Below are positions 50,497 to 59,516 of a stretch of DNA of 64,000 bases, piece after piece. Source of the stretch: Nocardia asteroides (GTDB lineage: Bacteria; Actinomycetota; Actinomycetes; Mycobacteriales; Mycobacteriaceae); the NCBI GenBank assembly GCA_019930625.1, contig CP082844.1:7068001-7132000 (forward strand), written 5' to 3'. Position numbers and translations under genes: made by a program. Below the pieces are notes generated by a model. The model was given only the letters and a program-made list of their open reading frames with translations. It was not told the origin of the DNA and ran no database searches. Numbering within the stretch: the stretch's first letter is position 1; every line of letters begins with the position of its first letter.

Positions 50497-52112
50497 TCCC
50501 AACCCGTCACCGAATCGCCGCGCTGGCCTGTGCGCTCGCCGCGGCCGCCACCGTGGCCGCCTGCGGCAGTGATTCGGCCGCGCCAGGCGCCGACGCGGGA
50601 CCACCGCAGCCGGGCGGCACCTTGCGCTACGGCCTGTCCCAGGCGCCGACCTGCTCGGATCCGGCGCAGGCCGGTACCAACCAGACGCTGTACGTCGCCC
50701 GGCAGATCGTGGATTCGCTGACCGACCAGGAACCGGCGACCGGCGAGCTGAAGCCGTGGCTGGCACAACGCTGGGAAGTGAGCCCCGACGCGAAGGTGTT
50801 CACCTTCCACCTGGCCGACGGCGTCACCTTCAGCGACGGCACGCCGCTCACCGCGGACTCGGTGCGCAACACCTTCGACTCGATCGTGCGGCTCGGCTCG
50901 GGCAAGGCGCCGCTGGGCAGCAGCTATCTCACCAACTACGTCGGCACGACCGCGGTAGACCGGCGCACCGTCCGGGTGGAGTTCAGCAAGCCCAACGCGC
51001 AATTCCTCCAGGCGTCCTCGACCACCCAGCTCGGCATCCTGGCCGACGCGACCACGAGCAAGCCCGCCGAGCAGCGCTGCCTCGGCGACAACGTCGGCAG
51101 CGGGCCGTTCACCTACGCCGCCTACCGCCAGGACGCGGCGGTGACGCTGGCCAAGCGCACCGGCTACCACTGGGGCTCGGCGGTGTTCGCCCATCGCGGC
51201 GAGGCCTACCTGGACAAGATCGAGTTCACCGTCGTGCCCGAATCCGGGGTGCGCACCGGCAGTCTCGCCTCCGGGCAGCTGGACGCGATCAGCGACGCGC
51301 TGCCGCAGGACGCCCCGCAGATCGAGGCGGCGGGCGGACGCGTGCTCAGCATCGCCAACCCGGGAATTCCGTTCGGATTGCAACCCAACGTCACCCGCGG
51401 TCCGCTGCGCGATCCGGCGGTGCGGCACGCGCTCTTGCCCGCGATCGATCGCAAGCAACTGGTGGACACCGTGCTCGGCCCGCAGTTCGAACCCGCCACC
51501 AGCGCGCTGGCCGGCACCACCCCTGGCTACACCGACCTCTCGGCGCACCTGGCCTACGACCCGGCGAAGGCGCGCACCATCCTCGACCAGGCCGGGTGGG
51601 CGCCCGGCGCGGACGGCATCCGGACGAAGAACGATGAGCGGTTGAGCTTCTCGGTGCTCTTCAGCCAGGTGTTCGCGGGCAACCAGGCGATCCTTGAACT
51701 GGTCCAGCAGCAGCTGCGGCAGGTCGGCGTCGAGCTGAAACTGGACCTGGTGTCGGTGGCGGAGACCACCGCGCGGCAGAACAGCAAGGATTTCGACACC
51801 GCCTACTTCAACACCACCCGCGCCGACGGCGACATCCTGCGCACCTCCTTCGGACTCGACGGGCGCAATCTCAATGTCCGCGGCCCGATCTCGTCGCTGG
51901 ACGACGCGTTGAACGGCCAGCTCGACACGGTGGACCTCACGGCACGAAACGGGTTCATCCGCACCGCGCAACAGCAGGTCCTCGAGGCGGGGTTGTTCAT
52001 CCCGACCGTCGAGCTGTCCCAGGCCATCGGAGCGGGCCCGAACACGCGGGATCTGAAGTTCGAAGCGTCGGCGCGCTTGCAGTTCTTCGACACCTGGCTG
52101 AGCGGACGATAG
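50493..52112 (+). CDS. ABC transporter substrate-binding lipoprotein (peptide/nickel family 5)
   Basis: 539 residues. The signal peptide ends in lipobox VAACG (cysteine about residue 24); the family 5 binding protein (OppA/DppA-like) follows, with GGTLRYGLSQAPTC, LKPWLAQRWEVSPDAKVFTFHL and FSDGTPLTADSV. This class binds peptides, nickel chelates, glutathione and other small ligands. The SAM riboswitch and the monooxygenase encoded downstream point to a sulfur-containing ligand, which is inference. The start overlaps the 38-codon ORF. Confidence 0.93.
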   Translation: MIPTRHRIAALACALAAAATVAACGSDSAAPGADAGPPQPGGTLRYGLSQAPTCSDPAQAGTNQTLYVARQIVDSLTDQEPATGELKPWLAQRWEVSPDAKVFTFHLADGVTFSDGTPLTADSVRNTFDSIVRLGSGKAPLGSSYLTNYVGTTAVDRRTVRVEFSKPNAQFLQASSTTQLGILADATTSKPAEQRCLGDNVGSGPFTYAAYRQDAAVTLAKRTGYHWGSAVFAHRGEAYLDKIEFTVVPESGVRTGSLASGQLDAISDALPQDAPQIEAAGGRVLSIANPGIPFGLQPNVTRGPLRDPAVRHALLPAIDRKQLVDTVLGPQFEPATSALAGTTPGYTDLSAHLAYDPAKARTILDQAGWAPGADGIRTKNDERLSFSVLFSQVFAGNQAILELVQQQLRQVGVELKLDLVSVAETTARQNSKDFDTAYFNTTRADGDILRTSFGLDGRNLNVRGPISSLDDALNGQLDTVDLTARNGFIRTAQQQVLEAGLFIPTVELSQAIGAGPNTRDLKFEASARLQFFDTWLSGR

Positions 52113-52114
52113 TC

Positions 52115-53119
52115 ATGGCGCGCTACTCGGCGCTGCGGGTGCTGCAGGCGATTTGGGTGCTGTGGGCGGCGTTCACGCTGTCGTTCGTGGTGCTGTACCT
52201 GCTCCCGGCCGATCCGGTCTCGATCGCGGCCGACGGCGGCGGAGCGGGCACACCGGTGGACAAGGCCGCCATCGCCGAATTGCAGGCCCGTTACGGGCTG
52301 GATCGGCCGCTGTGGGAACAGTACTTGACCGCACTCGGGCACGCCGTTCGCGGTGATCTCGGGCATTCCATCGCGACCGGGCAACAGGTCACCGGCGCGA
52401 TCGGCGACGCGCTGCCCGCCACGCTCGAATTGACCGGCGCCGCCCTGCTCTTCGCGGTCGCCGGTGGCGTCTCGCTGGCGTTCGCGGCGACCCATACCCG
52501 TCGACCGTGGCTGCGCAACGCCCTGGCGGCGTTGCCGTCGCTGGGCGTCTCGGTGCCGACGTTCTGGACCGGACTGCTTCTGCTGCAGGTGTTCTCGTTC
52601 AAGTTGCGCCTGGCGCCCGCGTTCGGCGGGCACGGTTTCGCGGGCACGGTGCTGCCCGCGATCACCCTGGCCCTGCCGATCGGGGCGGTCATCGCGCAAG
52701 TGCTCACCGCCGGGCTCGAAACCACCTGGCGCCAGCCGTTCGTCGACGTGGCGCTGGCCAAGGGCGGGTCGCGCTGGTGGGTGCAACGCACGCACGTGCT
52801 GCGCCCGGCCAGTGTGCCCGCGTTCACCATCGCGGGCGTCCTGGTCGGCAACATGCTCGCCGGATCGGTGGTGGTGGAGACGGTCTTCGCCCGTCAGGGC
52901 GTCGGCCGGCTGACCCAGACCGCGGTGCTGGCGCAGGACATCCCGGTGGTGCAGGGCATCGTGCTGCTCACCTCGGCGGTGTTCGTCAGCGTGAATCTCG
53001 CGGTGGACCTGCTGTATCCGCTGCTCGACCCGCGCATCGCGGCCCGCTCCCGCGGCGCGAGCGGCGAGTCCGAGCAGACCGCCGTCGACGCCGCCGAGGA
53101 GGCGATCATTCGTGCCTGA
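52115..53119 (+). CDS. ABC transporter permease (DppB/OppB type)
   Basis: 334 residues with six membrane segments. The N-terminal helix LQAIWVLWAAFTLSFVVLYLLPADPV, RYGLDRPLWEQY and the EAA-loop equivalent are typical of DppB/OppB permeases. Starts 3 nt after the receptor gene stop. Forms the translocation channel with the next permease. Confidence 0.93.
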   Translation: MARYSALRVLQAIWVLWAAFTLSFVVLYLLPADPVSIAADGGGAGTPVDKAAIAELQARYGLDRPLWEQYLTALGHAVRGDLGHSIATGQQVTGAIGDALPATLELTGAALLFAVAGGVSLAFAATHTRRPWLRNALAALPSLGVSVPTFWTGLLLLQVFSFKLRLAPAFGGHGFAGTVLPAITLALPIGAVIAQVLTAGLETTWRQPFVDVALAKGGSRWWVQRTHVLRPASVPAFTIAGVLVGNMLAGSVVVETVFARQGVGRLTQTAVLAQDIPVVQGIVLLTSAVFVSVNLAVDLLYPLLDPRIAARSRGASGESEQTAVDAAEEAIIRA

Positions 53120-53187
53120 CATTGCTCCCGCTCCCAGGGACCGCCGCACGCCCGCTCGGCGCGCCGCTGCCCCAGGGGTGAGATCTC

Positions 53188-54060
53188 GTGGTTGACGTGA
53201 CCGAGGAACGGCGCGCAGCGGTACTGTCCGGCATCCGGCGACCGACCGTGAGCTGGAAGACGCTGCGCGGCAATGCCGGACTGCTGATCGCGGGGGCGGT
53301 CGCGCTGCTGGCGGTGGGATGGGCGCTGGCGCCGTCGGTATTCGCCGGTGGCGACCCGCTGACCGGCGTGCCCGCGCAGAAGTTCCAGGCCCCCAGCGCC
53401 GAGCATTGGTTCGGCACCGACAATCTCGGACGCGATCTCTACACCCGGATGGTGCACGGCGCCGGTCTTTCGCTGACCGCCACCTTGTCCGCGGTGGGCA
53501 TCGCGCTCGTCGCCGGATCGCTGCTGGGACTGCTGGCGGGTTCGACCGGCGGCGTGATCGACGCCGTCCTCATGCGGCTGGTCGATGTGCTGCTGTCGGT
53601 CCCCGCGTTGCTGCTGTCGCTGGCGCTGGTGACCGCTCTCGGTTTCGGCACCCGCAACGTGGCCGTCGCGGTGGGCGTTTCGCTGGTGGCCAACTTCGCG
53701 CGCGTGATGCGTTCGGAGGTGCTGCGGGTCCGCCAGGCGGTGTACGTGGAGGCAGCCCACGCCGCGGGCGTGCGCTGGTACACGGTGCTGGCCAGGCACG
53801 TGCTGCCCAACTCCTATCAGCCCGTGCTCGCCTTGGCCGCGGTCGAATTCGGCATGGCGGTGCTGGCCGTGTCGGCGCTGAGCTTCCTCGGCTACGGCGC
53901 GAAGCCGCCCACCCCGGAATGGGGGACGCTGATCTCCGAGGGCCGCAACTACCTCGCGACCGCGTGGTGGATGACCACCCTGCCTGGTTCGGTCATCATC
54001 GCCGTCGTACTCGCCGCCCAGCGCCTCGGACGCGCGATCGGGAAGGGAGAACGCGCGTGA
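53188..54060 (+). CDS. ABC transporter permease (DppC/OppC type)
   Basis: 290 residues, a short N-terminal region and five to six membrane segments, with [22 protein letters not shown], the family hallmark of DppC/OppC, and the [21 protein letters not shown] cytoplasmic loop that contacts the ATPase. GTG 53188 is fixed by an in-frame TGA 9 nt upstream. The 68-nt gap before it is the only loose junction among the transport genes. Its stop overlaps the ATPase start as GTGA. Confidence 0.93.
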   Translation: MVDVTEERRAAVLSGIRRPTVSWKTLRGNAGLLIAGAVALLAVGWALAPSVFAGGDPLTGVPAQKFQAPSAEHWFGTDNLGRDLYTRMVHGAGLSLTATLSAVGIALVAGSLLGLLAGSTGGVIDAVLMRLVDVLLSVPALLLSLALVTALGFGTRNVAVAVGVSLVANFARVMRSEVLRVRQAVYVEAAHAAGVRWYTVLARHVLPNSYQPVLALAAVEFGMAVLAVSALSFLGYGAKPPTPEWGTLISEGRNYLATAWWMTTLPGSVIIAVVLAAQRLGRAIGKGERA

Positions 54061-55679
54061 GCGCCACGACATCTGCACTGCTGCACGTCGAGGATCTACG
54101 GGTGCGTTATCGGTCCGACTCCGGCCCTGTGGCCGCGCTGGACAGTGTGTCGCTCACCGTGGCACGCGGCGAGGTGGTGGCGCTGGTCGGCGAGTCCGGC
54201 TCCGGCAAGTCCACGCTCGCCCACGCCGTGATCGGGCTGCTCGGGGCGAACGCCGAGATCGTGGGCGGAAGCGTGACCTTCGACGGCGAGGTGGTCGACA
54301 CCGGATCCGAACGCGCCATGCGTCGGCTGCGCGGAGCACGCATCGGCTTCGTCCCGCAGGACCCCGGGTTGTCCCTGAACCCCGTCCGGCGCGTCGGCGA
54401 TCAAGTGGCCGAGGCGCTGCTGGTGCACGGGCTGGCCGGTCGCGCGGCGGCGCGGGCACGGGCGCTGGAACTGCTGGCCGACGCCGGGCTGGACCGGCCG
54501 CGACTGCGGGCGACGCAATTCCCGCACCAGTTGTCCGGCGGGCAGCGCCAGCGGGTGCTCATCGCCGCGGCGCTGGCTTGCGCACCGGATCTGGTCATCG
54601 CGGACGAACCGACCAGCGCGCTGGACGCGACCGTAGCGCGCCGGGTGCTGGACCGGCTCGCCGAGCAGATCGCGGCGCGCGGTACGGCGGTGCTGCTGAT
54701 CACCCATGATCTGGCGGTCGCGGCCGAGCGTGCGGACCGGCTGATCGTGCTGAGCGGCGGCGAGGTGGTCGAAAGCGGCGCCACCGCGCAGCTGCTGGCC
54801 GCACCGCGCCACCCGTACACCAAGCGGTTGCTGGCCGCTTCACCCGGTCTCGCTCCGGCCGACGGCGACCGCGAGCCCAGGACCCGCGACGGCGCGCCAC
54901 TGCTGGTCCTGCGCGAGGTGCACAAGACCTTCCGGGCGCACGGCGGCGACACCGTGACGGCGGTGGCCGGGGTTAGCTTCGAACTCGGCCGCGGCGAGAC
55001 CCTCTCGCTGGTCGGCGAATCCGGATCGGGCAAGTCGACCACCGCGCGGATCGCGTTGCGGCTCACCGAACCCGACCGCGGGGAGGTCGTCTTCGACGGG
55101 CAACCCCTGTCGGCGGCTCGCGGTTCGCGACTGCGCGCGCTGCGCAAGCGCTTCCAGGTGGTGTACCAGAATCCGTACGCCTCACTGGATCCGCGCTGGC
55201 GGGTGGGCTCGATCATCGAAGAACCGTTGCGCGCGTTCCGGGTCGGCGATCGCGCGCGACGGCGCGACCGGGTGGCGGAGTTGCTCACACAGGTGGCGTT
55301 GCCGGCCGGGTTCGCGCAGCGCAGGCCCGCCGAACTGTCCGGAGGACAGCGCCAGCGCGTCGCCATCGCGCGGGCGCTGGCGCTGCATCCCGAGCTGTTG
55401 GTACTCGACGAACCGGTCTCCGCGTTGGACGCCTCCGTGCAGGCGCAGATCCTCGAGCTGCTGGACCGCCTCCAGACGGAGTTGTCGCTGAGCTACCTGT
55501 TCATCTCGCATGATCTGGCGGTGGTGCGCCGCATCAGCGACCACGTCGCGGTGCTGCGGCACGGCCGCATCGTCGAATCCGGCCGCACCGCCGAGATCTT
55601 CGGCACCCCTCGGCACGAGTACACCCGAGAGCTGTTGTCGGCCATACCCGGCGCCGCCGTCACGAATGGCGTTCTCTGA
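54057..55679 (+). CDS. Fused double ABC ATPase (DppD-DppF type)
   Basis: 540 residues containing two complete nucleotide-binding domains. Each has a Walker [10 protein letters not shown] (about residues 45 and 320), a signature LSGGQRQRV, and a Walker B with aspartate ([13 protein letters not shown] and [13 protein letters not shown]). The C-terminal oligopeptide-type extension after the first domain ([13 protein letters not shown]) shows it descends from fused DppD and DppF. It drives import through the two permeases. Start overlaps the permease stop; GGAAGGGAGA is the ribosome site. Confidence 0.95.
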   Translation: MSATTSALLHVEDLRVRYRSDSGPVAALDSVSLTVARGEVVALVGESGSGKSTLAHAVIGLLGANAEIVGGSVTFDGEVVDTGSERAMRRLRGARIGFVPQDPGLSLNPVRRVGDQVAEALLVHGLAGRAAARARALELLADAGLDRPRLRATQFPHQLSGGQRQRVLIAAALACAPDLVIADEPTSALDATVARRVLDRLAEQIAARGTAVLLITHDLAVAAERADRLIVLSGGEVVESGATAQLLAAPRHPYTKRLLAASPGLAPADGDREPRTRDGAPLLVLREVHKTFRAHGGDTVTAVAGVSFELGRGETLSLVGESGSGKSTTARIALRLTEPDRGEVVFDGQPLSAARGSRLRALRKRFQVVYQNPYASLDPRWRVGSIIEEPLRAFRVGDRARRRDRVAELLTQVALPAGFAQRRPAELSGGQRQRVAIARALALHPELLVLDEPVSALDASVQAQILELLDRLQTELSLSYLFISHDLAVVRRISDHVAVLRHGRIVESGRTAEIFGTPRHEYTRELLSAIPGAAVTNGVL

Positions 55680-56191
55680 TGCCGAAGCCGACCTACCGCC
55701 ACAGCCGGGTGCTGAACCGGCAGCAGCACTGGGCGCCGTGCCGCAGCCGCCTCGAACCCGCCGTCCCGTCCTCTGCGACCAACCGCCCCCACTCACCGGA
55801 GCCCACCACCGGCCACAAGCCGAACACGTGGTGGCACCGACCGAAAAGGATCGCCCTGATGGTGTACTCCGCCTTCAACCGGAAACCGGCCGACACCGAC
55901 GCCGAACCCCCCGCACCGGACCTCGCGGCCGAGCCCGCCGCCCCCGAAGCCGGTCCGGCCCGCTGGTGGCGCACCCGTCTGCGCGCCCCGCGTGCGGCCG
56001 ACACCTCCGGTAACGCGCGGGTACACGCGGTCGCACCCGTCCGCGCCGAGCGGGACCGCCGCCTCATCCGGTCCTCGCGTGGCATGCACGCCGCGCTGTG
56101 GCAGCAGGCTCTGCTCCTGGCACCCGATGCCGCCGCAGCGGTGACGCATCCGGCGCTGCGGCGGCAGATCGACACCGAAGGCCCGGCCTGA
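55679..56191 (+). CDS. Protein of unknown function in the SAM-riboswitch operon
   Basis: 170 residues. The ATG overlaps the ATPase stop by one base (TGATG), and this frame, not the alternative beginning at 55668, has the very high G/C third position expected of coding DNA from the start. The N-terminal 60 residues are basic and Pro/His/Ser-rich; the middle is acidic and Pro/Ala-rich; the end has a helical SSRGMHAALWQQALLLAPDA segment. An internal ATG at 55859 with AAAAGGA upstream could give a 110-residue form. No domain or signal peptide is recognised. Confidence 0.6.
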   Translation: MPKPTYRHSRVLNRQQHWAPCRSRLEPAVPSSATNRPHSPEPTTGHKPNTWWHRPKRIALMVYSAFNRKPADTDAEPPAPDLAAEPAAPEAGPARWWRTRLRAPRAADTSGNARVHAVAPVRAERDRRLIRSSRGMHAALWQQALLLAPDAAAAVTHPALRRQIDTEGPA

Positions 56192-56304
56192 TGGCGCGGC
56201 CCGACTTCTTCCGCACCCAGAACACCGAAGCCACCTCGCGCGACCACCTCGGCCCGCGCCCTCCCCATCGCATCACCGCCCACGAAGGAGCCGAAGCGTC
56301 ATGA
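56191..56304 (+). CDS. 37-residue ORF ahead of the DUF1684 gene
   Basis: Starts in a TGATG overlap with the preceding gene and stops in an ATGA overlap with the DUF1684 gene, so it is coupled at both ends. 30 of 37 third positions are G or C. The peptide (begins MARPDFFRTQ) is polar and His/Arg-rich. It may be a small protein or a coupling ORF. No family recognised. Confidence 0.5.
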   Translation: MARPDFFRTQNTEATSRDHLGPRPPHRITAHEGAEAS

Positions 56305-57107
56305 CCACCAGCATCACCAGCGTTTTCGAGACCGAGTGGGCACATTGGCACCACGCGCGCGAGGACCAGTTGCGCGACCCGCTCGGCTTCCTCAGCCTGA
56401 CCGGCCTGCACTGGCTCACCGACCGCCCTGAACGGCTGCCGGGCCTGCCGGGTACCTGGTGGGTCACCGACGACAAAGTGTTCATCACCGCCCAGCCCGC
56501 CGACCGCCTGGAATACGACGGGCTGGGCATCGCGGGCGTGCAGATCGTCACCCCCGCGGAAGGCGCGCCCGGACTGACCGTGCGGCAGGAGAAACGGGTC
56601 CTCGAGGTGATCCGCCGCACCGGCCGCTACGCCGTCCGGGTGCACGACCCGGCCGCGCCGGGCCTGCTGAGCTTCGACGGCATCCCGGCCTACCGGCCCG
56701 ACCCGCGCTGGGTGGTGCCGGGGCGGTTCACACAGTTCGAGCAACAGCGGACCGTGACCACCGGCGCTGTGGTCGAGGGTCTCGAGCACCACCACAGCGC
56801 CGCGGGCATCATCGAATTCCGCATCGGCGAGGTGACCGAACGGGTCGTCGCGTTCGGCGACCGGGACGATCTGCGGGTGCTGTTCACCGACGCGACGAGC
56901 GGGGTGACGACCTACCCGGCGGCGCGTTCGCTGTCGGTCAGCCGTCCCGACGCGGACGGCACGGTGGTGCTGGACTTCAACCGGGCCGCGAATCTGCCGT
57001 GCGCGTTCACCGACTTCGCGACCTGCCCGGTGGCACCCGCGCAGAACCGGCTGCGCGTGGCCATCGAAGCGGGCGAACAGGATCCGCGGCAGGGACGCGC
57101 GGCATGA
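56301..57107 (+). CDS. DUF1684 protein
   Basis: 268 residues. The DUF1684 family is recognised by WAHWHHAREDQLRDPLGFLSLTGLHWL at the N-terminus and VLDFNRAANLPCAFTDFATCPVAP near the C-terminus, with a late GEQ. It is predicted beta-rich and cytosolic. The biochemical role of the family is unknown, though the fold carries conserved His, Asp and Cys residues that could bind a ligand or metal. It overlaps the monooxygenase gene by ATGA, so the two products may work on the same compound. Confidence 0.9.
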   Translation: MTTSITSVFETEWAHWHHAREDQLRDPLGFLSLTGLHWLTDRPERLPGLPGTWWVTDDKVFITAQPADRLEYDGLGIAGVQIVTPAEGAPGLTVRQEKRVLEVIRRTGRYAVRVHDPAAPGLLSFDGIPAYRPDPRWVVPGRFTQFEQQRTVTTGAVVEGLEHHHSAAGIIEFRIGEVTERVVAFGDRDDLRVLFTDATSGVTTYPAARSLSVSRPDADGTVVLDFNRAANLPCAFTDFATCPVAPAQNRLRVAIEAGEQDPRQGRAA

Positions 57108-58264
57108 GCGGTCGAGCCGTACCCCTCTCGATCCTGGACCTGTCGCCGATCAGCGCGGGCTCGACCGCGCAGCAGGCGCTGCGCAACACCGTCGATCTGG
57201 CCCGGCACGCCGAACGATGGGGCTACCACCGGTACTGGCTGGCCGAACACCACTTCGTCTCGGTGGCCAGCTCCTCCTCGATCACCCTGATCGGGCTGGT
57301 GGCGGCGGCCACCGAGCGCATCCGGGTGGGTTCGGCGGCGGTGCAGGTGGGTCATCACACCTCGGCCTCGATCGTGGAGGCGTTCGGCACGATCGACGCG
57401 CTGTACCCGGGCCGCCTGGACCTGGGACTGGGACGGTCGGGGCATCGGCGCGGGCAGTTCGGGGCCGAAGCCGCGCGGCCCAAGGGCGGGAAGCCGGTGG
57501 TCGACTCGGTGACCGGGCGCACCGAGATCCGTGACGGCGTGGTGGTTCCGCCGCCGTTCGACCCGGGCCGCGTCGTGGACCGGTCGAAGTTCATCGCCTC
57601 GGTGGGCGCGTTGCAGCAGCGCGGGGCGCAGCCGCTGGACTTCGCCGAGCAGGTCGACGAGGTGCGCGCCCTGCTGGCGGGTACCTTCGTCAGCCCCGAA
57701 GGCGTCGCGCTGCACGCTGTTCCCGGAGAGGGCGCACAGGTGCGGTTGTGGCTGTTCGGCAGCTCGGCGGGCGAGAGCGCGGCGCTGGCGGGACGCCTGG
57801 GGCTGCCGTTCGCCGCGGCCTACCACGTGTCGCCGGGCACCGCGCTGGAGGCCATCGAGGCGTATCGCGCGGCATTCCGCCCGTCCACCGAGCTGGCCGA
57901 GCCCTATGTGGTGATCTCCGCGGACGTGGTGGTCGCCCAGGACGACGCGACCGCCCGGCGGTTGGCCGCGGGCTATGGCCACTGGGTCTACAGCATTCGC
58001 AGCGGCGCGGGCGCGGCCGACTATCCCGATCCGGCGACCGTCTCGCCGCTCACCGCGCAGCAGCGGCGCCTGGTGGACGATCGACTGGCCACCCAGTTCG
58101 TGGGTGCGCCGGGCACCGTCGTGGAGCGGCTCGCCGCGCTGCGACGGGTCGCGGGCGCGGACGAACTGCTGGTCACCACGATCACCCATCGGCACGCCGA
58201 CCGCCTGGAATCGCACCGGCTGCTCGCGGAGGCGTGGGGACTGCGGGCGGCGAGGGCGGCCTGA
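57104..58264 (+). CDS. LLM-class flavin-dependent monooxygenase
   Basis: 386 residues of the bacterial luciferase-like TIM-barrel family. Family elements are LARHAERWGYHRYWLAEHH, the GSAAVQVGHHTSASIVE stretch and TIDALYPGRLDLGLGRSG. Related enzymes use reduced flavin and oxygen to cleave C-S bonds (alkanesulfonates, methanesulfonate, S-modified cysteines) or C-N bonds. Last gene of the SAM-riboswitch operon, so sulfur release from the imported compound is the leading guess. No flavin reductase is encoded in the operon. An insertion around residues 125-160 is longer than in LuxA. Confidence 0.88.
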   Translation: MSGRAVPLSILDLSPISAGSTAQQALRNTVDLARHAERWGYHRYWLAEHHFVSVASSSSITLIGLVAAATERIRVGSAAVQVGHHTSASIVEAFGTIDALYPGRLDLGLGRSGHRRGQFGAEAARPKGGKPVVDSVTGRTEIRDGVVVPPPFDPGRVVDRSKFIASVGALQQRGAQPLDFAEQVDEVRALLAGTFVSPEGVALHAVPGEGAQVRLWLFGSSAGESAALAGRLGLPFAAAYHVSPGTALEAIEAYRAAFRPSTELAEPYVVISADVVVAQDDATARRLAAGYGHWVYSIRSGAGAADYPDPATVSPLTAQQRRLVDDRLATQFVGAPGTVVERLAALRRVAGADELLVTTITHRHADRLESHRLLAEAWGLRAARAA

Positions 58265-58270
58265 TCCTGT

Positions 58271-58304
58271 TCCGGCCGGTATGCCCGCGAGCGCACCGGC
58301 CGGA
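58271..58304. terminator. Bidirectional hairpin between the monooxygenase gene and metF
   Basis: A perfect 10-bp stem (TCCGGCCGGT at 58271-58280, complement at 58295-58304) lies in the 66-nt gap between two converging genes, 7 nt after the monooxygenase stop. No T tract on either strand. Confidence 0.65.
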
Positions 58305-58330
58305 GCCGCGCGGCAGGTACGAAGCCGGAG

Positions 58331-59332
58331 TCAGACGCTGACCGGCGCGGCCGTGACGCCGTAACCGAGGTTGGTCAGCACCTCGCTGGTCGCCTTGGCG
58401 AAATTGAGCGTGATGAAGTGCAGGCAGGGCGCGCCCTCGTCGATCAGCCGCTGCGCGATCTCGGTGGCGATCTCGATGCCGACCGCGCGCACCGCCGCGG
58501 CGTTCTCCTCGCCGCCTTCGCCCGCCGCCTCGCGCAGCCGGCCCATGACCGAGGCGGGCAGCGGCCTGCCGCACAGTTCCTCGGCGCGCTGCACCGTACG
58601 CAGCGAGGTGATCGGCATCAGCTCCGGGATGATCGGCTTGGCGCCTTCGATCGGGTCGAGTTTCACCAGACGATCCCGCAGCCGCAGGTAGTGCTCGACG
58701 TCGAAGAACATCTGCGTGATCGAATACTCCGCGCCCGCACGCAGTTTCGCGGCCAGGAACGCGGTGTCGGTCGCCAGGTCGGGCGAACGGTGGTGGCCCT
58801 GCGGGAACGAGGCGACGCCGACGTGGAAATCACCGAGGTCGCGCACGATGCGCACCAGCTCCTCGGCATAGGAGACGCCGTCGGGATGCTTGTGCCACTC
58901 GCCGAGCGGGTCACCGGGCGGGTCTCCGCGCAAGACCAGGATGTTGCGGATCCCGCAGTCGGCGTACGCGCCGACCAGCGAGCGCAGCTCGGCGACGCTG
59001 TGCTCCACCGCGGTCAGGTGCGCGACAGGCAGCAGTGTGGTCTCCTGCGCGAGCTGCCCGGTCACGCGGACGGTGCGGTCGCGGGTGGAGCCGCCCGCGC
59101 CGTAGGTCATCGACACGAACGCGGGATGCATGCGCTCGAACTGCCGCACGGCACGCCACAGCCGCGCCTCGGCGGCGGCGTCACGGGGCGGATTGAACTC
59201 CACGGAGAACGGCACCGCGCGCTCCCCGTGAGCCCGCAGACTCTGTACGACCGAGGGTGTTCCAGAGACGTTCGGGTGCGTCCGGGACGGCCGGCCAGGG
59301 GTCGAGCTGCCCCGCACGTTGTCGAAAGTCAC
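58331..59332 (-). CDS. metF: Methylenetetrahydrofolate reductase
   Basis: Reduces 5,10-methylene-THF to 5-methyl-THF, the methyl donor for methionine synthase. 333 residues, FAD-binding TIM barrel. PFSVEFNPPRD carries the catalytic glutamate; VSMTYGAGGSTRDRT and NILVLRGDPP are family motifs, and EYSITQMFFDVEHYLRLRDR forms the flavin and folate site. GTG 59332 is preceded by TACACT (59339-59344) and exactly 6 nt, a leaderless promoter. Position matches the metF-like Rv2172c of M. tuberculosis. It converges on the SAM-riboswitch operon. Confidence 0.93.
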   Translation of the reverse strand: MTFDNVRGSSTPGRPSRTHPNVSGTPSVVQSLRAHGERAVPFSVEFNPPRDAAAEARLWRAVRQFERMHPAFVSMTYGAGGSTRDRTVRVTGQLAQETTLLPVAHLTAVEHSVAELRSLVGAYADCGIRNILVLRGDPPGDPLGEWHKHPDGVSYAEELVRIVRDLGDFHVGVASFPQGHHRSPDLATDTAFLAAKLRAGAEYSITQMFFDVEHYLRLRDRLVKLDPIEGAKPIIPELMPITSLRTVQRAEELCGRPLPASVMGRLREAAGEGGEENAAAVRAVGIEIATEIAQRLIDEGAPCLHFITLNFAKATSEVLTNLGYGVTAAPVSV

Positions 59333-59338
59333 CGGTTC

Positions 59339-59344
59339 AGTGTA
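59339..59344 (-). promoter_or_regulatory. Minus-10 box of leaderless metF transcript
   Basis: TACACT on the minus strand, 6 nt before the GTG start, fits TANNNT-N6-start; no Shine-Dalgarno precedes the GTG. Confidence 0.55.
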
Positions 59345-59516
59345 GAGGTGGCCGATGGCGGCCCCGTCGGGTCGCTCGGACGCCCCGCGTATTCTTCGCA
59401 TCGGGCGGCAAATTCGCCACGCCGAGCGACACGCGCGACCGTTACCGTCCGGCCCCGAATCACCCGCAGCGCCCGGGCACCCTCCGCGACCCCGTGCGTC
59501 CACCATCCGCACGACC

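Noticed and set aside
53112..53195. 27-codon GTG frame overlapping the end of the first permease and the start of the second
   Set aside because: Third-position G/C is low and it is out of frame with the second permease. An in-frame TGA just upstream fixes the permease start at 53188, so a frameshifted N-terminus is not needed.
55668..56013. Alternative frame after the double ATPase gene
   Set aside because: Third-position G/C is only about 60% compared with more than 90% for the overlapping frame starting at 55679, which was preferred.
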